64,000 nucleotides of DNA from NIOZ-UU35 sp964344175 (GTDB taxonomy: Bacteria; Chloroflexota; Anaerolineae; Anaerolineales; UBA11858), in assembly GCA_964344175.1 (NCBI GenBank), contig CAYFMI010000003.1:18599-82598 (forward strand), in the 5' to 3' direction. Shown piece by piece: positions 1-8,822 of the stretch. The translations under genes were made by a program, and so were the position numbers. The stretch's first letter is position 1. The number at the start of each line of letters is the position of its first letter. The notes below the pieces were generated by a model, which was not told where the DNA came from, did no database searches, and was given only the letters and a program-made list of their open reading frames with translations.

Positions 1-1
1 C

Positions 2-1633
2 TCTGGCGATGGCCGTACGGTGGCCTTCTCATCCGAAGGGGCAACACTGGCAATTGCCATTTCCAACGAGCCGCGCATTTATTTATACAACCGCGTTCTG
101 GCGCAGATCGAATACCTTAACCTGCCGGTGGACGACAATGCCCGCGTACTCGAACAACTGGCCCTATCTACATCTGCCAACACCCTGGCCGCTCTTAGCC
201 AGATGGATGAGCAGCATTACGAAACCCTGGTTTACCAAAAAAGCGACGGCGCTTACCAAATCATCTTCAGCTTCGAAACCACCAGCCCAACTGCGCCGCA
301 AATTTCTCTCTCTGCCGATGGCACGGCCCTGGCTATCGCCGCGCCAGGGCAAGGGATTTTCTACGTCGATCTGACATCCGGCGCAATGCAAACCGTCCCC
401 GCAGAGGTCCCGCCCGACAGGGTAGCCATCTCCGCCGACGGCCAGACGCTGGCCATCTCCGCCGAGGGCCAGGCTATCACCCAGAACATCGGCGAGGCAG
501 CATTGGGCTTCACCCTCAGCGGGCAGGTCACCGATGCCACCGGGCAGCCGCTGGCGCTGGTCACGATCAAAACGTCGGGCGGGGATTCCACGCGCACCGA
601 TGGGAGCGGGTATTTCTTCTTTAGCGGCATCCCACCAGGGGTTACAGAATTGATCCCCGCGAAAGATGGTTTCACCTTTGAGCCAGAATCACGCTCCATT
701 GAGGTAACCGCCGACGCGAACGGCCTCCATTTCACCGCCGCCCACGGAAAAGTTCTCGAAGAAGCGCGTCTCGATCTAGGCATGCCCTATAGCGAGGCGC
801 GCGGCGAAAGCGGCCCTTATCACGGCTATGCCGCCGGGTACTGCACCGACCTGGTGCTGGATGCCTACACCTGGGGCGTGGAGTACAACATCCAGTTTGC
901 GCTGGAGCAGGATTACCGCGCACACCCGGAGCATTTTTACCGCTGGCGCGACGCCCGCGACGCCCACGATATGTGGCGCTATTTCAGCTACACCGGCCAG
1001 ATGCTGCCCCACGCTGCGCCGTACCAGCCCGGTGACATTGTCTTCTTCGATTGGAGCGAAGACGGCGAGATTGACCACGTTGCCATCGTCTCAGAGGTCA
1101 CGCCCCAAAACCAGCCCCGCAATCTCTACGACGCCACCGGCGTGATCGCCAGCAATCCCGGCGGACGGGCGGCAGAACTACCCTGGGAGGATTTCCACGA
1201 ACGCACCGTACGCGGTCATGCCCGCTGGTCGGGCGCCTATCAGCCAGTTATCCCCACCATGCCGGGCGGCGAATACCTGCAAGTTGCCGTGGGCGCATCG
1301 CAGATCAGCCTGAGGATGACCGACCCACAGGGGGGACAACTCGCAAGGGAAACGCGCCAAATCGCGGGAGCATCTTTCTTTAGTTTGGGCTGGGAACAAA
1401 ACTTGAGCGTGTTCGCGCCCCTGGAGATTGGGACGCGGTACACCGTGGAAATCAGCAATCTGAGCGAAGTTGAAACGCCCTACATTTTCATTGCCCACAC
1501 CACCCAGGAGGGTTTGGTCACAGAGCGGGTTGAGTTCGAGGGCATACTGGCCCCTGAAGAGGTGTATACCCTGGTGCTAGAACTCAGCCGAGGGGAAGAC
1601 GAGACATTGACTCTGAAAATTGTGGACGACTGA
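2..1633 (+). CDS. Secreted beta-propeller / carboxypeptidase-regulatory-like / CHAP-like amidase protein, 5' partial
   Basis: The reading frame is already open at the first complete codon (SGDGRTVAFSSEG), so the gene starts upstream of the window; the GTG at 20 is probably internal. The visible part has three zones. First come WD40-like blades of the form SADGxxLAI. Then comes a carboxypeptidase regulatory-like beta-sandwich beginning FTLSGQVTDATGQPLALVTI, ending about 240 residues in. Last is a papain-fold amidase segment with a candidate cysteine in GYCTDLVLDAY and a candidate histidine in DHVAIVSE, the usual Cys/His arrangement of CHAP or NlpC/P60-type peptidoglycan hydrolases. A C-terminal beta-rich tail follows. 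It is probably exported and may act on cell wall, which is inference. The next gene is also peptidase-like and cell-wall related, so the two may form a unit. Confidence 0.7.
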   Translation, partial: SGDGRTVAFSSEGATLAIAISNEPRIYLYNRVLAQIEYLNLPVDDNARVLEQLALSTSANTLAALSQMDEQHYETLVYQKSDGAYQIIFSFETTSPTAPQISLSADGTALAIAAPGQGIFYVDLTSGAMQTVPAEVPPDRVAISADGQTLAISAEGQAITQNIGEAALGFTLSGQVTDATGQPLALVTIKTSGGDSTRTDGSGYFFFSGIPPGVTELIPAKDGFTFEPESRSIEVTADANGLHFTAAHGKVLEEARLDLGMPYSEARGESGPYHGYAAGYCTDLVLDAYTWGVEYNIQFALEQDYRAHPEHFYRWRDARDAHDMWRYFSYTGQMLPHAAPYQPGDIVFFDWSEDGEIDHVAIVSEVTPQNQPRNLYDATGVIASNPGGRAAELPWEDFHERTVRGHARWSGAYQPVIPTMPGGEYLQVAVGASQISLRMTDPQGGQLARETRQIAGASFFSLGWEQNLSVFAPLEIGTRYTVEISNLSEVETPYIFIAHTTQEGLVTERVEFEGILAPEEVYTLVLELSRGEDETLTLKIVDD

Positions 1634-1645
1634 GGTCGGACGACA

Positions 1646-1669
1646 GACCGCAGATTGCTGTCTGCGGTC
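1646..1669. repeat. Short intergenic hairpin
   Basis: A 9-bp perfect inverted repeat (GACCGCAGA / TCTGCGGTC) with a 6-nt loop lies between the amidase gene and the M23 lipoprotein. It has no T-run, so it is not a typical terminator. The phrase GACAGACCGC recurs at 2812-2821 in the next intergenic gap. Confidence 0.5.
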
Positions 1670-1690
1670 GCTGTTGCAGAGAAAATCGCC

Positions 1691-2791
1691 ATGAAAAGAT
1701 TTACCTATACAATCCTATTGCTGATTGCCCTGGCTTCGTGTAACCGGCCATCGGGAGAAGTTATCCCTGTAACACTCACAGCTGACCCCCAAAAAATAGC
1801 CGAGGTGGGGGTTGCTGTGCAAGTCGCTATTCAACTTGAGCGCCAGAATGTGCTGGCCTTTATCGCTGCCGAGACGCGCATCGAGAATGTGCGCATTTCT
1901 CGTGATGGCCTATGGGCAGTGGGCTGGTTGATTCCGTACGACCCGCAGAGCGGCGAACCGGCCCCCATCGAACCGGGGCTGGCGTTGCTGCAACGCATGG
2001 GTGACGACTGGCGGGTGTGGCTGCCAACTACCAACGGCTGGATCGATACGCTGATGAAAATTCCGGTCGAGATCCTGCCCCAGGAATTCAAAGACGCCTG
2101 GGCGCGGCGACACACCATCCAGGCCGTCAATATCCCCACCGCTGCGCTGGGTGGCTACTTGTTGCCCTGGGAAGCCGGCATCACCCGCCGCCTGACGCAG
2201 AGTACCTGCCACGATGAGTACATCCCCAGTGGGAACGCGCATTATTCATTTGATTTCTCAACCTATGGCGAACTGTGGAATATCTACGCCGCCAAAGCCG
2301 GTCAGGTGTGGTTATGGAAGGACGACGTGCCCACCTGCTATGAATACACCTGCTCCGATACGCAGCCCTTAGGCAACTATATCGTCATCAAGGATGTGAC
2401 CACCGACCCGGTCACCTATCAACTTTACCTGCATCTCAAACAAGACAGCATCCCCGCCGAACTCAAAGTTCAGGGGACGCCAGTGGCACAGGGCCAATTC
2501 ATCGGCAATGTGGATAACACCGGGCAAAGTTGGGGGCATCATCTCCACTTCCAGGTACAGGTTCCCCTGTATGGCGAAAACTATTACTGGGGCCGCTCGA
2601 TTGACATCACCTTCGATGATGTGGATATTAACGGCGGCCGCCCGCGGGTGCAGAATGCCTGGTGCAACGATGCCGCCTATTGCGACGTTCCGGGGGATGT
2701 GTGCAACGATTTCCGTGAGAATTACACCTCGCAAAATACTGTTGTCGTCGAAGGGCCGGGGCGGATATTCTTCCCGTTCATTTCGCGCTAA
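1691..2791 (+). CDS. Lipoprotein with M23-type (LytM-like) metallopeptidase domain
   Basis: The ATG at 1691 is preferred over the upstream frame start because it opens a lipoprotein signal peptide (MKRFTYTILLLIALASC) with lipobox ALAS-C. The 366-residue product has an N-terminal region of unknown type (about 20-160). A LytM/M23-like domain then shows GNAHYSFDFSTYG, where His and Asp are candidate zinc ligands, and the later GHHLHF motif that supplies the HxH of this family. M23 enzymes cut peptidoglycan cross-bridges; some are inactive regulators. The zinc motifs look intact, so activity is plausible. Several cysteine pairs (TCYEYTC, NAWCNDAAYCDVPGDVC) suggest disulfides outside the cytoplasm. 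It lies 57 bp after the amidase gene. Confidence 0.75.
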   Translation: MKRFTYTILLLIALASCNRPSGEVIPVTLTADPQKIAEVGVAVQVAIQLERQNVLAFIAAETRIENVRISRDGLWAVGWLIPYDPQSGEPAPIEPGLALLQRMGDDWRVWLPTTNGWIDTLMKIPVEILPQEFKDAWARRHTIQAVNIPTAALGGYLLPWEAGITRRLTQSTCHDEYIPSGNAHYSFDFSTYGELWNIYAAKAGQVWLWKDDVPTCYEYTCSDTQPLGNYIVIKDVTTDPVTYQLYLHLKQDSIPAELKVQGTPVAQGQFIGNVDNTGQSWGHHLHFQVQVPLYGENYYWGRSIDITFDDVDINGGRPRVQNAWCNDAAYCDVPGDVCNDFRENYTSQNTVVVEGPGRIFFPFISR

Positions 2792-2857
2792 ACGATGAAC
2801 GACCGCTAACGACAGACCGCGTTCTCCCGTCCTCTGTCCCCTGTCTCCCGTCTAATC

Positions 2858-4072
2858 ATGCGTATCACCTTGCTGACCAGTTCCTATCCCCGCTTCCCCG
2901 GAGACGGCACGGCTCCCTTCGTGCAATCGATTGCCGAGCATCTCGCAAAGCGAGGCCACCAAATTGAAGTCGTCGCGCCGTATGACGAAGCTCTACAAGC
3001 AGGAGAAGATGCCATTGTGCCGGTGCATCGCTTCCGCTATGCGCCAAGAGCAGGATGGCACATTATGGGACACGCCCGCTCGCTGCACGCCGATGTGCGT
3101 CTGCGCACGGCCACTTATTTGTTGCTGCCCTTTTTCTTGTTGGCCGAATTTCTGACCTTGTGGCGCGTCGCCCGCGCCCAAAACGCCCAACTGATCTACG
3201 CCCATTGGGTCTTACCCAACGGCCCGGCGGCCGCGTTGGTCGCCAGAATTCTAAAAATTCCGCTGGTCATCAGCCTGCACGGCTCGGACATGTATATTGC
3301 CAAAAAAAATAAAGCCTTTGCAAAGGTGGCCGCCTGGGCGTTCCGGCGTGCCGCCGTCGTGACCGCCTGCAGCCCTGAACTGCGAGTAACCGCCCTTGAG
3401 CTGGGCGCGCCGCAAGATACCCGCCTGCTGGCCTGGGGTGCAGATCCGGCGCGCTTCCACCCTGAGGCCGCGCATCCGGAGATCGCACCCCATCTTGGAT
3501 ACCCTCCGCAAAATGTGGTCATTGCAGGCCTGGGACGCATGGTATCCAAAAAGGGGTTTGAGACCTTGTTGCGCGCCTTTGCCGATCTGGTGAAGGAATA
3601 CCCCCATGCCCGCCTGGTCATCGGCGGGGACGGCCCGCTGCGAGTACGGCTGACCGCACGGATTGCAGAATTCGAACTGCAAGCGGGCGTATCTCTGCCC
3701 GGCACCCTTCCCTGGGATCAGGCCCCGGCCTTTCTCGCCCAGGCCGATATTTTCGTGCTGCCATCGGTCAAAGATCCGGGCGGCAATCTCGATGGCTTGC
3801 CGACGGTTTTGCTGGAAGCGATGGCCTGCGGGTTGGCGGTGATTGCCAGCGATATTGGCGGTGTGACGCTTGCTATTCAGGATGGTATCAATGGTTTATT
3901 AGTGCAACCCGGTGACGTTCGAGGGCTAAAAAATGCCCTCGAACAACTTTTGAATAACGCTAACAGGCGGCAGCTGCTAAGTGAAGCAGCCCGGCGTTCG
4001 GTGGTGAATCACTTAAACTGGGCTAACGTCGCGGCCCAATTGAGTCATCTTTTCCATGAAGCGCTCCGCTAA
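2858..4072 (+). CDS. Family 4 (GT4) glycosyltransferase
   Basis: This 404-residue protein has the GT-B fold of GT4 enzymes. The N-terminal acceptor domain opens MRITLLTSSYPRFPGDGTAPFV. The C-terminal nucleotide-sugar domain has GLGRMVSKKGFETLLRA, GGDGPLR and the E-x7-E-like segment LLEAMACGLAVIASDIGG. It probably transfers a hexose to a lipid-linked or polysaccharide acceptor; the donor cannot be told from sequence. No clear ribosome-binding site precedes the ATG, where the leader is a pyrimidine-rich string. The stop overlaps the next gene by 17 bp, so the three-gene glycan cluster is probably cotranscribed. Confidence 0.88.
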   Translation: MRITLLTSSYPRFPGDGTAPFVQSIAEHLAKRGHQIEVVAPYDEALQAGEDAIVPVHRFRYAPRAGWHIMGHARSLHADVRLRTATYLLLPFFLLAEFLTLWRVARAQNAQLIYAHWVLPNGPAAALVARILKIPLVISLHGSDMYIAKKNKAFAKVAAWAFRRAAVVTACSPELRVTALELGAPQDTRLLAWGADPARFHPEAAHPEIAPHLGYPPQNVVIAGLGRMVSKKGFETLLRAFADLVKEYPHARLVIGGDGPLRVRLTARIAEFELQAGVSLPGTLPWDQAPAFLAQADIFVLPSVKDPGGNLDGLPTVLLEAMACGLAVIASDIGGVTLAIQDGINGLLVQPGDVRGLKNALEQLLNNANRRQLLSEAARRSVVNHLNWANVAAQLSHLFHEALR

Positions 4073-4850
4073 CCCGACAAAGGGCATCCAGCCCCCGCCT
4101 AATGCCTACACGCAAGACTACTATCTGACCGAATGCGACGGGCACAGCCAATTTCTTTCATCAACCGGCGCACAGCTCCCCCCGCGCCAGGAGCGCGCCC
4201 TTGAAATTGCCGCAATCCAGCCCGGCCAGCGCATCCTCGACATTGGCAGCGGGCGCGGCGAGTTCGTCTGGCACTGTGCCCGGCGCAACGCCCTGGCCTG
4301 GGGCATAGACTACGCCCCAGGCGCACTGGCCCTCACAGAGCGACTGCCGCCTCACCCCAAGATGGCTTTCCAGCAGGCCAGAGCCAATCACTTGCCCTTT
4401 GCTCCCAAAAGCTTCGATACCGTCTTCATGCTGGATGTAGTTGAACATCTGACCCCAGATACGCTGCACGCTGCCCTAACCGAAGCCTGCCGCGTCCTCA
4501 AACCCGGCGGAAACCTGCTCGTTCATACCATGCCGAATTTGTGGTATTACCGCTGGGGTTATCCGCTCTACCGGCTGGTTCAATGTTTACGCAGGCAGAA
4601 GCAACCCCGAGACCCGCGCGCCCGCTGGCGCTATGCCCATCTGCACGTTAACGAACAATCTCCGCTCTCGCTGCGGGTAGCGTTGCGCAAGAGCGGTTTC
4701 CTGCCCGTTATCTGGTTAGAATCCACGCAAGAATACCACCATGAGCGCAATCGGCATGTACGGAGTATCCAAAAGGCGCTTACTCGACTGCCGCTGCTGA
4801 AGTGGATTTTCTGCAATGATATTTTTGCCATAGGAAAGAAAGTCGCTTGA
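4056..4850 (+). CDS. Class I SAM-dependent methyltransferase
   Basis: The 264-residue product carries the SAM-binding motif I ILDIGSGRGEFVW near residue 60, an acidic strand-2 end (WGIDYAPGAL) and the post-motif segment FDTVFMLDVVEHL followed by RVLKPGGNLLVHTMPN. This is the standard methyltransferase_11-like fold. The substrate is unknown. Its position between two GT4 glycosyltransferases, overlapping both by a few bases, suggests methylation of a sugar or lipid intermediate in the same glycan pathway (inference). Confidence 0.85.
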   Translation: MKRSANPTKGIQPPPNAYTQDYYLTECDGHSQFLSSTGAQLPPRQERALEIAAIQPGQRILDIGSGRGEFVWHCARRNALAWGIDYAPGALALTERLPPHPKMAFQQARANHLPFAPKSFDTVFMLDVVEHLTPDTLHAALTEACRVLKPGGNLLVHTMPNLWYYRWGYPLYRLVQCLRRQKQPRDPRARWRYAHLHVNEQSPLSLRVALRKSGFLPVIWLESTQEYHHERNRHVRSIQKALTRLPLLKWIFCNDIFAIGKKVA

Positions 4851-5965
4851 AAATTTTAATCGACGCACTCGGTATTCACGATTACGGCGGGGGGCGCACA
4901 GCCACACTTAACTTGCTACAAAACCTGCTGGCGCTTGACAAGCGACACCAGTATCGCGTTTTGCTTAGCAAACCCGAACCTTCTTTGCTGGCAAGAAATG
5001 TGCACCCCATCATTGCGCCAACCCAAAACCGATTTCTCGCTCGGATTTGGGCACAGTGGATGATCCTGCGCATCGCCCAGGATTACGACCTGGTTCACTT
5101 TACCAAAAATCTTGGCGCACCCCAGGTTCCGGCACCTTATATTGTTACCCTATATGACCTGACTACACTGCTGCACCCTGAGCTAATGTCTAATGTGGAT
5201 GTGTGGTATTGGCGGTGGATTCAACCCATCACCTTGAAAAAGGCCGCTCGTGTGGTTGCAATTTCGCGAACCACCGCGCAGGATGCTCGGACTCACTTTG
5301 GGGTGGATGCCAAAAAAATGAGCGTGATCTATCCTTCGGTGCATGCGCGTTTTCAACCTGCAGCCCCAGAGCACATCGCGCGTACCCGCGCGCGATACAA
5401 TTTGCCAGCGAAATACCTTCTCCATGTGGGCCGCATCGATAACAAGAATAACATCAGTTTGCTGGTCAACGCCTTTCAGCGCTTGCACTCCTCAGGCACA
5501 GCCGAGGAGATTGCCCTAGTGATCGCGGGAGGCGCATATGCGAAAAGCCCCGACAAAGATCTGGCACAATACCGCCGGGGTATTGTGCCATCGAATGTAA
5601 TCTTCACAGGCCGCATCCCCGACGGTGATCTTCCGGCCCTGTATAGCGGCGCACAAGTTGTCGTGACGACCTCACTGCACGAAGGTTTTGGTCTGGCTGC
5701 TGTCGAAGCCCTGGCTTGCGGAGCGCCGCTGATTGCCGGTCGTGTGGGAGCACTCCCCGAGGTTCTGGGCGGGGCCGCCCTGTTTGTAGACCCCCTTGAT
5801 GCGCACCACTATACCGAAGCCATGCGGCAAGTCGTTTGCGATCACAAGCTGCGCCAACAACTGAGTCAGCGAGGGCTAGAACGCGCAAGTCGCTATCAAA
5901 ATCAGCACGACGCTCGCGACACCCTCGATTTATATGCAAAAATTGCCAAAAACAACCCGGCATGA
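4847..5965 (+). CDS. Family 4 (GT4) glycosyltransferase
   Basis: The product has 372 residues and begins MKILIDALGIHDYGGGRTATLNLLQNL. The start is a TTG whose last two bases are shared with the previous stop codon (TTGA overlap), a translational-coupling arrangement. GT-B hallmarks are YLLHVGRIDNKNNISLLVNAF, the glycine-rich GRIPDGDLPALYSGAQVVV, and the EGFGLAAVEALACGAPLIAG segment that contacts the nucleotide sugar. It resembles mannosyl- or glucosyltransferases of the GT4 family. It closes the glycan cluster. Confidence 0.87.
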   Translation: MKILIDALGIHDYGGGRTATLNLLQNLLALDKRHQYRVLLSKPEPSLLARNVHPIIAPTQNRFLARIWAQWMILRIAQDYDLVHFTKNLGAPQVPAPYIVTLYDLTTLLHPELMSNVDVWYWRWIQPITLKKAARVVAISRTTAQDARTHFGVDAKKMSVIYPSVHARFQPAAPEHIARTRARYNLPAKYLLHVGRIDNKNNISLLVNAFQRLHSSGTAEEIALVIAGGAYAKSPDKDLAQYRRGIVPSNVIFTGRIPDGDLPALYSGAQVVVTTSLHEGFGLAAVEALACGAPLIAGRVGALPEVLGGAALFVDPLDAHHYTEAMRQVVCDHKLRQQLSQRGLERASRYQNQHDARDTLDLYAKIAKNNPA

Positions 5966-5984
5966 CCAAAGCCGACTATACCGG

Positions 5985-5990
5985 TATAAT
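5985..5990 (+). promoter_or_regulatory. Candidate -10 element for the secreted repeat protein
   Basis: A perfect TATAAT lies 61 bp upstream of the ATG at 6051. No good -35 is seen at the standard distance. It would give a leader of about 54 nt that contains a GGAGG ribosome-binding site. Confidence 0.4.
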
Positions 5991-6050
5991 TAGATTACCG
6001 AGAAAATATCATCACTGTCCTGCATTGCTTTGCATCTGGAGGCCATACCT

Positions 6051-7514
6051 ATGAAAAAAATACTCACCACCTTATTATGCCTGGGATTCCTTCTAGCTTC
6101 TGTTCCCGGCGCTTATGCGCAGGGGCCTGACGGCGACTGGACGAGTGACATAGCCTGCCAGAATTTAGACCAAAGCAATTCTGCGGAGATCACGATCAGC
6201 TTTTATGTTCAGAACAGTGAGCAAGTGGCTGCAACCTATACCGATACGATCCCCGCGGGAGGCAGCCGCAACTATTCGACACGCGATGCCGCGTTGGGCG
6301 TGCCAGAGGGATTCGTAGGCTCGGCAGTCGTCACTTCATCAAGATCGGTCATTTGCACAGTCAACACCCAAACCACAGGAGATGGAACCAGCGAAAGCCC
6401 GTATCGCATCGCCAGCAGTTCTGGCCTCATTGAAGCTGAAATTGCCTCGACGAAATACGCCCCCCAGGTAATGAAAGAATTCTATGGCTGGAACTCTTAT
6501 TTTGCCGTGCAAAACGCCAGCAGCAGCGAGACCACTATCACGATCACTTACAAAGACAGGGCTGGGAACGATATGCCCGCGGCCACTGAAACGGCTACAA
6601 TTCCAGGGTACAGCACCATAGTTTTCGATCAAACAGAAAATCCAGAAATTCCCGCCAATTTTATCGGCGCAGCGAAAGTCAGCGTGAGCAACCCCGTCGA
6701 CGCTAAAATTGCGCTGCTGGTCAATTTCTTCAATAGCGGCACCGACTCCAGCACGTCTCAATTCCACGGCTATAATGGACTCAGCTCTGGGGCAAGCAAG
6801 CTCTATGTGCCGCGCGTCGTTCGTCGGTTTTACGGTTATAGCAGTGGAATCGCCATCCAAAACGTGAGTGACGTCGCCACCACCATCACGATCACCTTCA
6901 ACTTCGCGGGGCAATCCTACACCTACAATTCAGACTCAATCAATCCCAGCGCGGCACTTGCGTTGTACATCCCAGACCTTGCCGTGCTCGATCCGGTGGA
7001 TGCGCTCCCCGTCGGTCAGCGGTTTGGCAATGCAATCATCGAAGTAGACAATCCCGAAGGCCGTGTAGTTGCCATTGTCAACGAAGACAACCGCGGCAAC
7101 CCGGCCGACAATGACGGCAACGCTATCCCTGTCGAGCGCGTTGGGCAAGGCTCAACCTACAGCGCCATTCCTGCGGGAAGTGAAACCCGAAATTTATATT
7201 TTCCACAGGTGCCAAACAATGTAGACGGAATTTTTTCAGGTGGATTCAATATCTCAAATGTAACCTCGTCTCCGGGGATCTGCGACATTCATTTCAATGA
7301 GGCCCCCGAAGCCAAAATCAACGATGTCGAAATTGCCGCCAGTGGCACGCTATCGTACTATGCGCCGAATATCCCCAACCTGCCCAGCGGCTTCAATTCC
7401 GGCGTGCGGGTGGAATGCACAGTAGAGGTTATTGGCATTCTCAACTTCGCCGCTGCACCCGGCAGCAACAAACTTGGTGACAGTTTCACGCAGAATAACG
7501 GTTTCAATAAATAG
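6051..7514 (+). CDS. Secreted protein of four tandem beta-sandwich-like repeats
   Basis: I do not recognise the family. The ATG at 6051 is chosen because GGAGG lies 10 bp upstream and the product opens with a clear signal peptide (MKKILTTLLCLGFLLASVPGAYA, cleavage likely after AYA). The 487-residue product shows four related modules of about 110 residues. Each has an aromatic/glycine opening, a xIxxQN or xIxN strand, a TTITIT-like strand, an IPAGxS or IPGYST turn and a closing xAKVxVxNP or AIIEVDNP strand followed by VAIVN. The second and third copies are the clearest (FYGWNSYFAVQNAS and FYGYSSGIAIQNVS). It is likely a surface or extracellular structural protein. A strong terminator follows. 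Confidence 0.7.
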   Translation: MKKILTTLLCLGFLLASVPGAYAQGPDGDWTSDIACQNLDQSNSAEITISFYVQNSEQVAATYTDTIPAGGSRNYSTRDAALGVPEGFVGSAVVTSSRSVICTVNTQTTGDGTSESPYRIASSSGLIEAEIASTKYAPQVMKEFYGWNSYFAVQNASSSETTITITYKDRAGNDMPAATETATIPGYSTIVFDQTENPEIPANFIGAAKVSVSNPVDAKIALLVNFFNSGTDSSTSQFHGYNGLSSGASKLYVPRVVRRFYGYSSGIAIQNVSDVATTITITFNFAGQSYTYNSDSINPSAALALYIPDLAVLDPVDALPVGQRFGNAIIEVDNPEGRVVAIVNEDNRGNPADNDGNAIPVERVGQGSTYSAIPAGSETRNLYFPQVPNNVDGIFSGGFNISNVTSSPGICDIHFNEAPEAKINDVEIAASGTLSYYAPNIPNLPSGFNSGVRVECTVEVIGILNFAAAPGSNKLGDSFTQNNGFNK

Positions 7515-7526
7515 AACAAAACACAT

Positions 7527-7573
7527 TGCCCAAAAACGGGGTTCCAGCGTAACTGGAACCCCGTTTTTGGGCA
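7527..7573. terminator. Strong bidirectional terminator hairpin
   Basis: A perfect 21-bp inverted repeat (left arm 7527-7547, right arm 7553-7573) with a 5-nt loop contains A5 in the left arm and T5 in the right arm. It lies between the stop of the plus-strand secreted protein and the stop of the minus-strand proline dehydrogenase, so it can serve both. Confidence 0.85.
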
Positions 7574-7593
7574 GATTTGCGTTTTGGAATTCC

Positions 7594-8556
7594 CTAATTC
7601 CGAAAGAAATTCGAAATAAAAAACCACAAATTCGCCGGTCTTTCGGCCAGGCGGCGGACAAAGTAAGGATACCATTCGGTGCCATAGGGCACATACACGC
7701 GCACCGGGTATCCCTCGGCGGCGAGTTGCTCTTGTAAATCGCGCCGAATGCCGTGCAACATCTGGAATTCCAGGCCGTCTTTCGGGAAACCTGCCTTCTC
7801 AGCATAATCTTTGGCGTAGAGAATGCGCTTCTCATCATGACTGGCAATCGCGGGGATGGGTGGAAATCGCCCGCATTCTGAAAGGCGGGGCAATTTCTTG
7901 GCCACAGCGCCGTCGATCAACATTTGGGTCAGCAAATCAAAATTCGCATCCACATCGGCTTTGCCGGGGAAAGCGACTTCGGGCGGCTCTTTATAGGCGC
8001 CCTTGCACAGGCGCACGCGTGCTCCGGCCTGCATCAACTGCCGAAGATCTTCTTCACTGCGGTACAAGTAAGCCTGAAGGACAATCCCAACTGTATTGGC
8101 AAACCCTGTACTGTGCATCTTTTTAAACAAATCTAAGGTGATCTGGGCTACCGGCTCATCCTCCATATCAATACGCACGAAATTATCTTGCGATTTCGCC
8201 CGCTCAAGGATACGGCGTAAATTCTCTTCGCAAAGCGCTTCATCGAGCAGAAGGCCGATCTGGCTGAGTTTGATCGACACGCCAGATTTTACGCCGGTGC
8301 GGTCGATTTCATCGAGGATATGTAGCACTTCCTCGGTGGCCTGGCGGGCTTCATCGGCGCTGGTGACATTCTCGCCGAGATGATCGAGAGTTCCACAAAT
8401 TCCCCTATCATTGAGCACTCGAATAGCTTGGATGGCATCCTCGGGGGTTTCACCAGCTACAAAACGAGAAGCAACCTTCCAGGCAATCTGCCAGCGGGTT
8501 ACCAATCGTCGTGCCCAACCCGCCTTAGAGAGATAGATCAACAAAGAACGCAGCAT
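7594..8556 (-). CDS. Proline dehydrogenase (monofunctional PRODH)
   Basis: The 320-residue product matches monofunctional proline dehydrogenases, FAD enzymes that oxidise L-proline to pyrroline-5-carboxylate and pass electrons to quinone. Recognisable segments are LDHLGENV (strand 1), GVSIKLSQIG, FVRIDMEDE, GIVLQAYLYRSEEDL, VRLCKGAYKEP and the C-terminal EFQMLHGIRRDLQEQL. The (beta/alpha)8 barrel is complete. The ATG at 8556 is preferred over the one at 8562 because AAGGA sits about 9 bp upstream of it, too close to the other. No P5C dehydrogenase lies nearby. Confidence 0.9.
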   Translation of the reverse strand: MLRSLLIYLSKAGWARRLVTRWQIAWKVASRFVAGETPEDAIQAIRVLNDRGICGTLDHLGENVTSADEARQATEEVLHILDEIDRTGVKSGVSIKLSQIGLLLDEALCEENLRRILERAKSQDNFVRIDMEDEPVAQITLDLFKKMHSTGFANTVGIVLQAYLYRSEEDLRQLMQAGARVRLCKGAYKEPPEVAFPGKADVDANFDLLTQMLIDGAVAKKLPRLSECGRFPPIPAIASHDEKRILYAKDYAEKAGFPKDGLEFQMLHGIRRDLQEQLAAEGYPVRVYVPYGTEWYPYFVRRLAERPANLWFFISNFFRN

Positions 8557-8617
8557 AAGCATTTTCCTTCAGCAGAATAACCCTGCGCAGGTCGATACCT
8601 TCACAGGCAATTTCCGC

Positions 8618-8662
8618 CCCCTATTTTTCGGTAAATTTTCCAACGAACTGCGCAAGGCCTAA
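8618..8662 (-). repeat. Single-arm copy of a dispersed palindromic element
   Basis: Read on the minus strand, these 45 bases match the left arm of the palindrome at 23264-23307 (TTAGG.CTT.CGCAGTTCGTTG ... CCGAAAAATAGGGG) with about three substitutions and one inserted base. Only one arm is present. It lies in the 266-bp gap between the proline dehydrogenase start and the serine hydrolase promoter. Confidence 0.75.
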
Positions 8663-8786
8663 TATGTGAAATACACAGTGACTTTGCAACCTTGATCTTA
8701 TAGTATGCAGAAAAATAGTGACAGTGCAAAAGATACTTGATTCAAGAGAAATTGTACACCCAACTTTTACGAGTCGATGAACTCTT

Positions 8787-8815
8787 TTGGCAACTCAAAG
8801 CCCCTGTGATAGAAT
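8787..8815 (+). promoter_or_regulatory. Sigma-70-type promoter giving a leaderless mRNA
   Basis: TTGGCA (8787-8792), a 17-bp spacer and TAGAAT (8810-8815) form a near-consensus promoter. The ATG at 8823 lies 7 nt after the -10 element, where transcription should start. No Shine-Dalgarno sequence is present, so the message is probably leaderless. Confidence 0.7.
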
Positions 8816-8822
8816 CGCTCTC

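Noticed and set aside
3196..3705. Long antisense frames in the glycosyltransferase cluster
   Set aside because: They are opposite to conserved GT4 motifs and reflect high-GC third positions on the coding strand.
7350..7847. 165-residue minus-strand frame
   Set aside because: It crosses the strong terminator and overlaps proline dehydrogenase and the secreted repeat protein in other frames.
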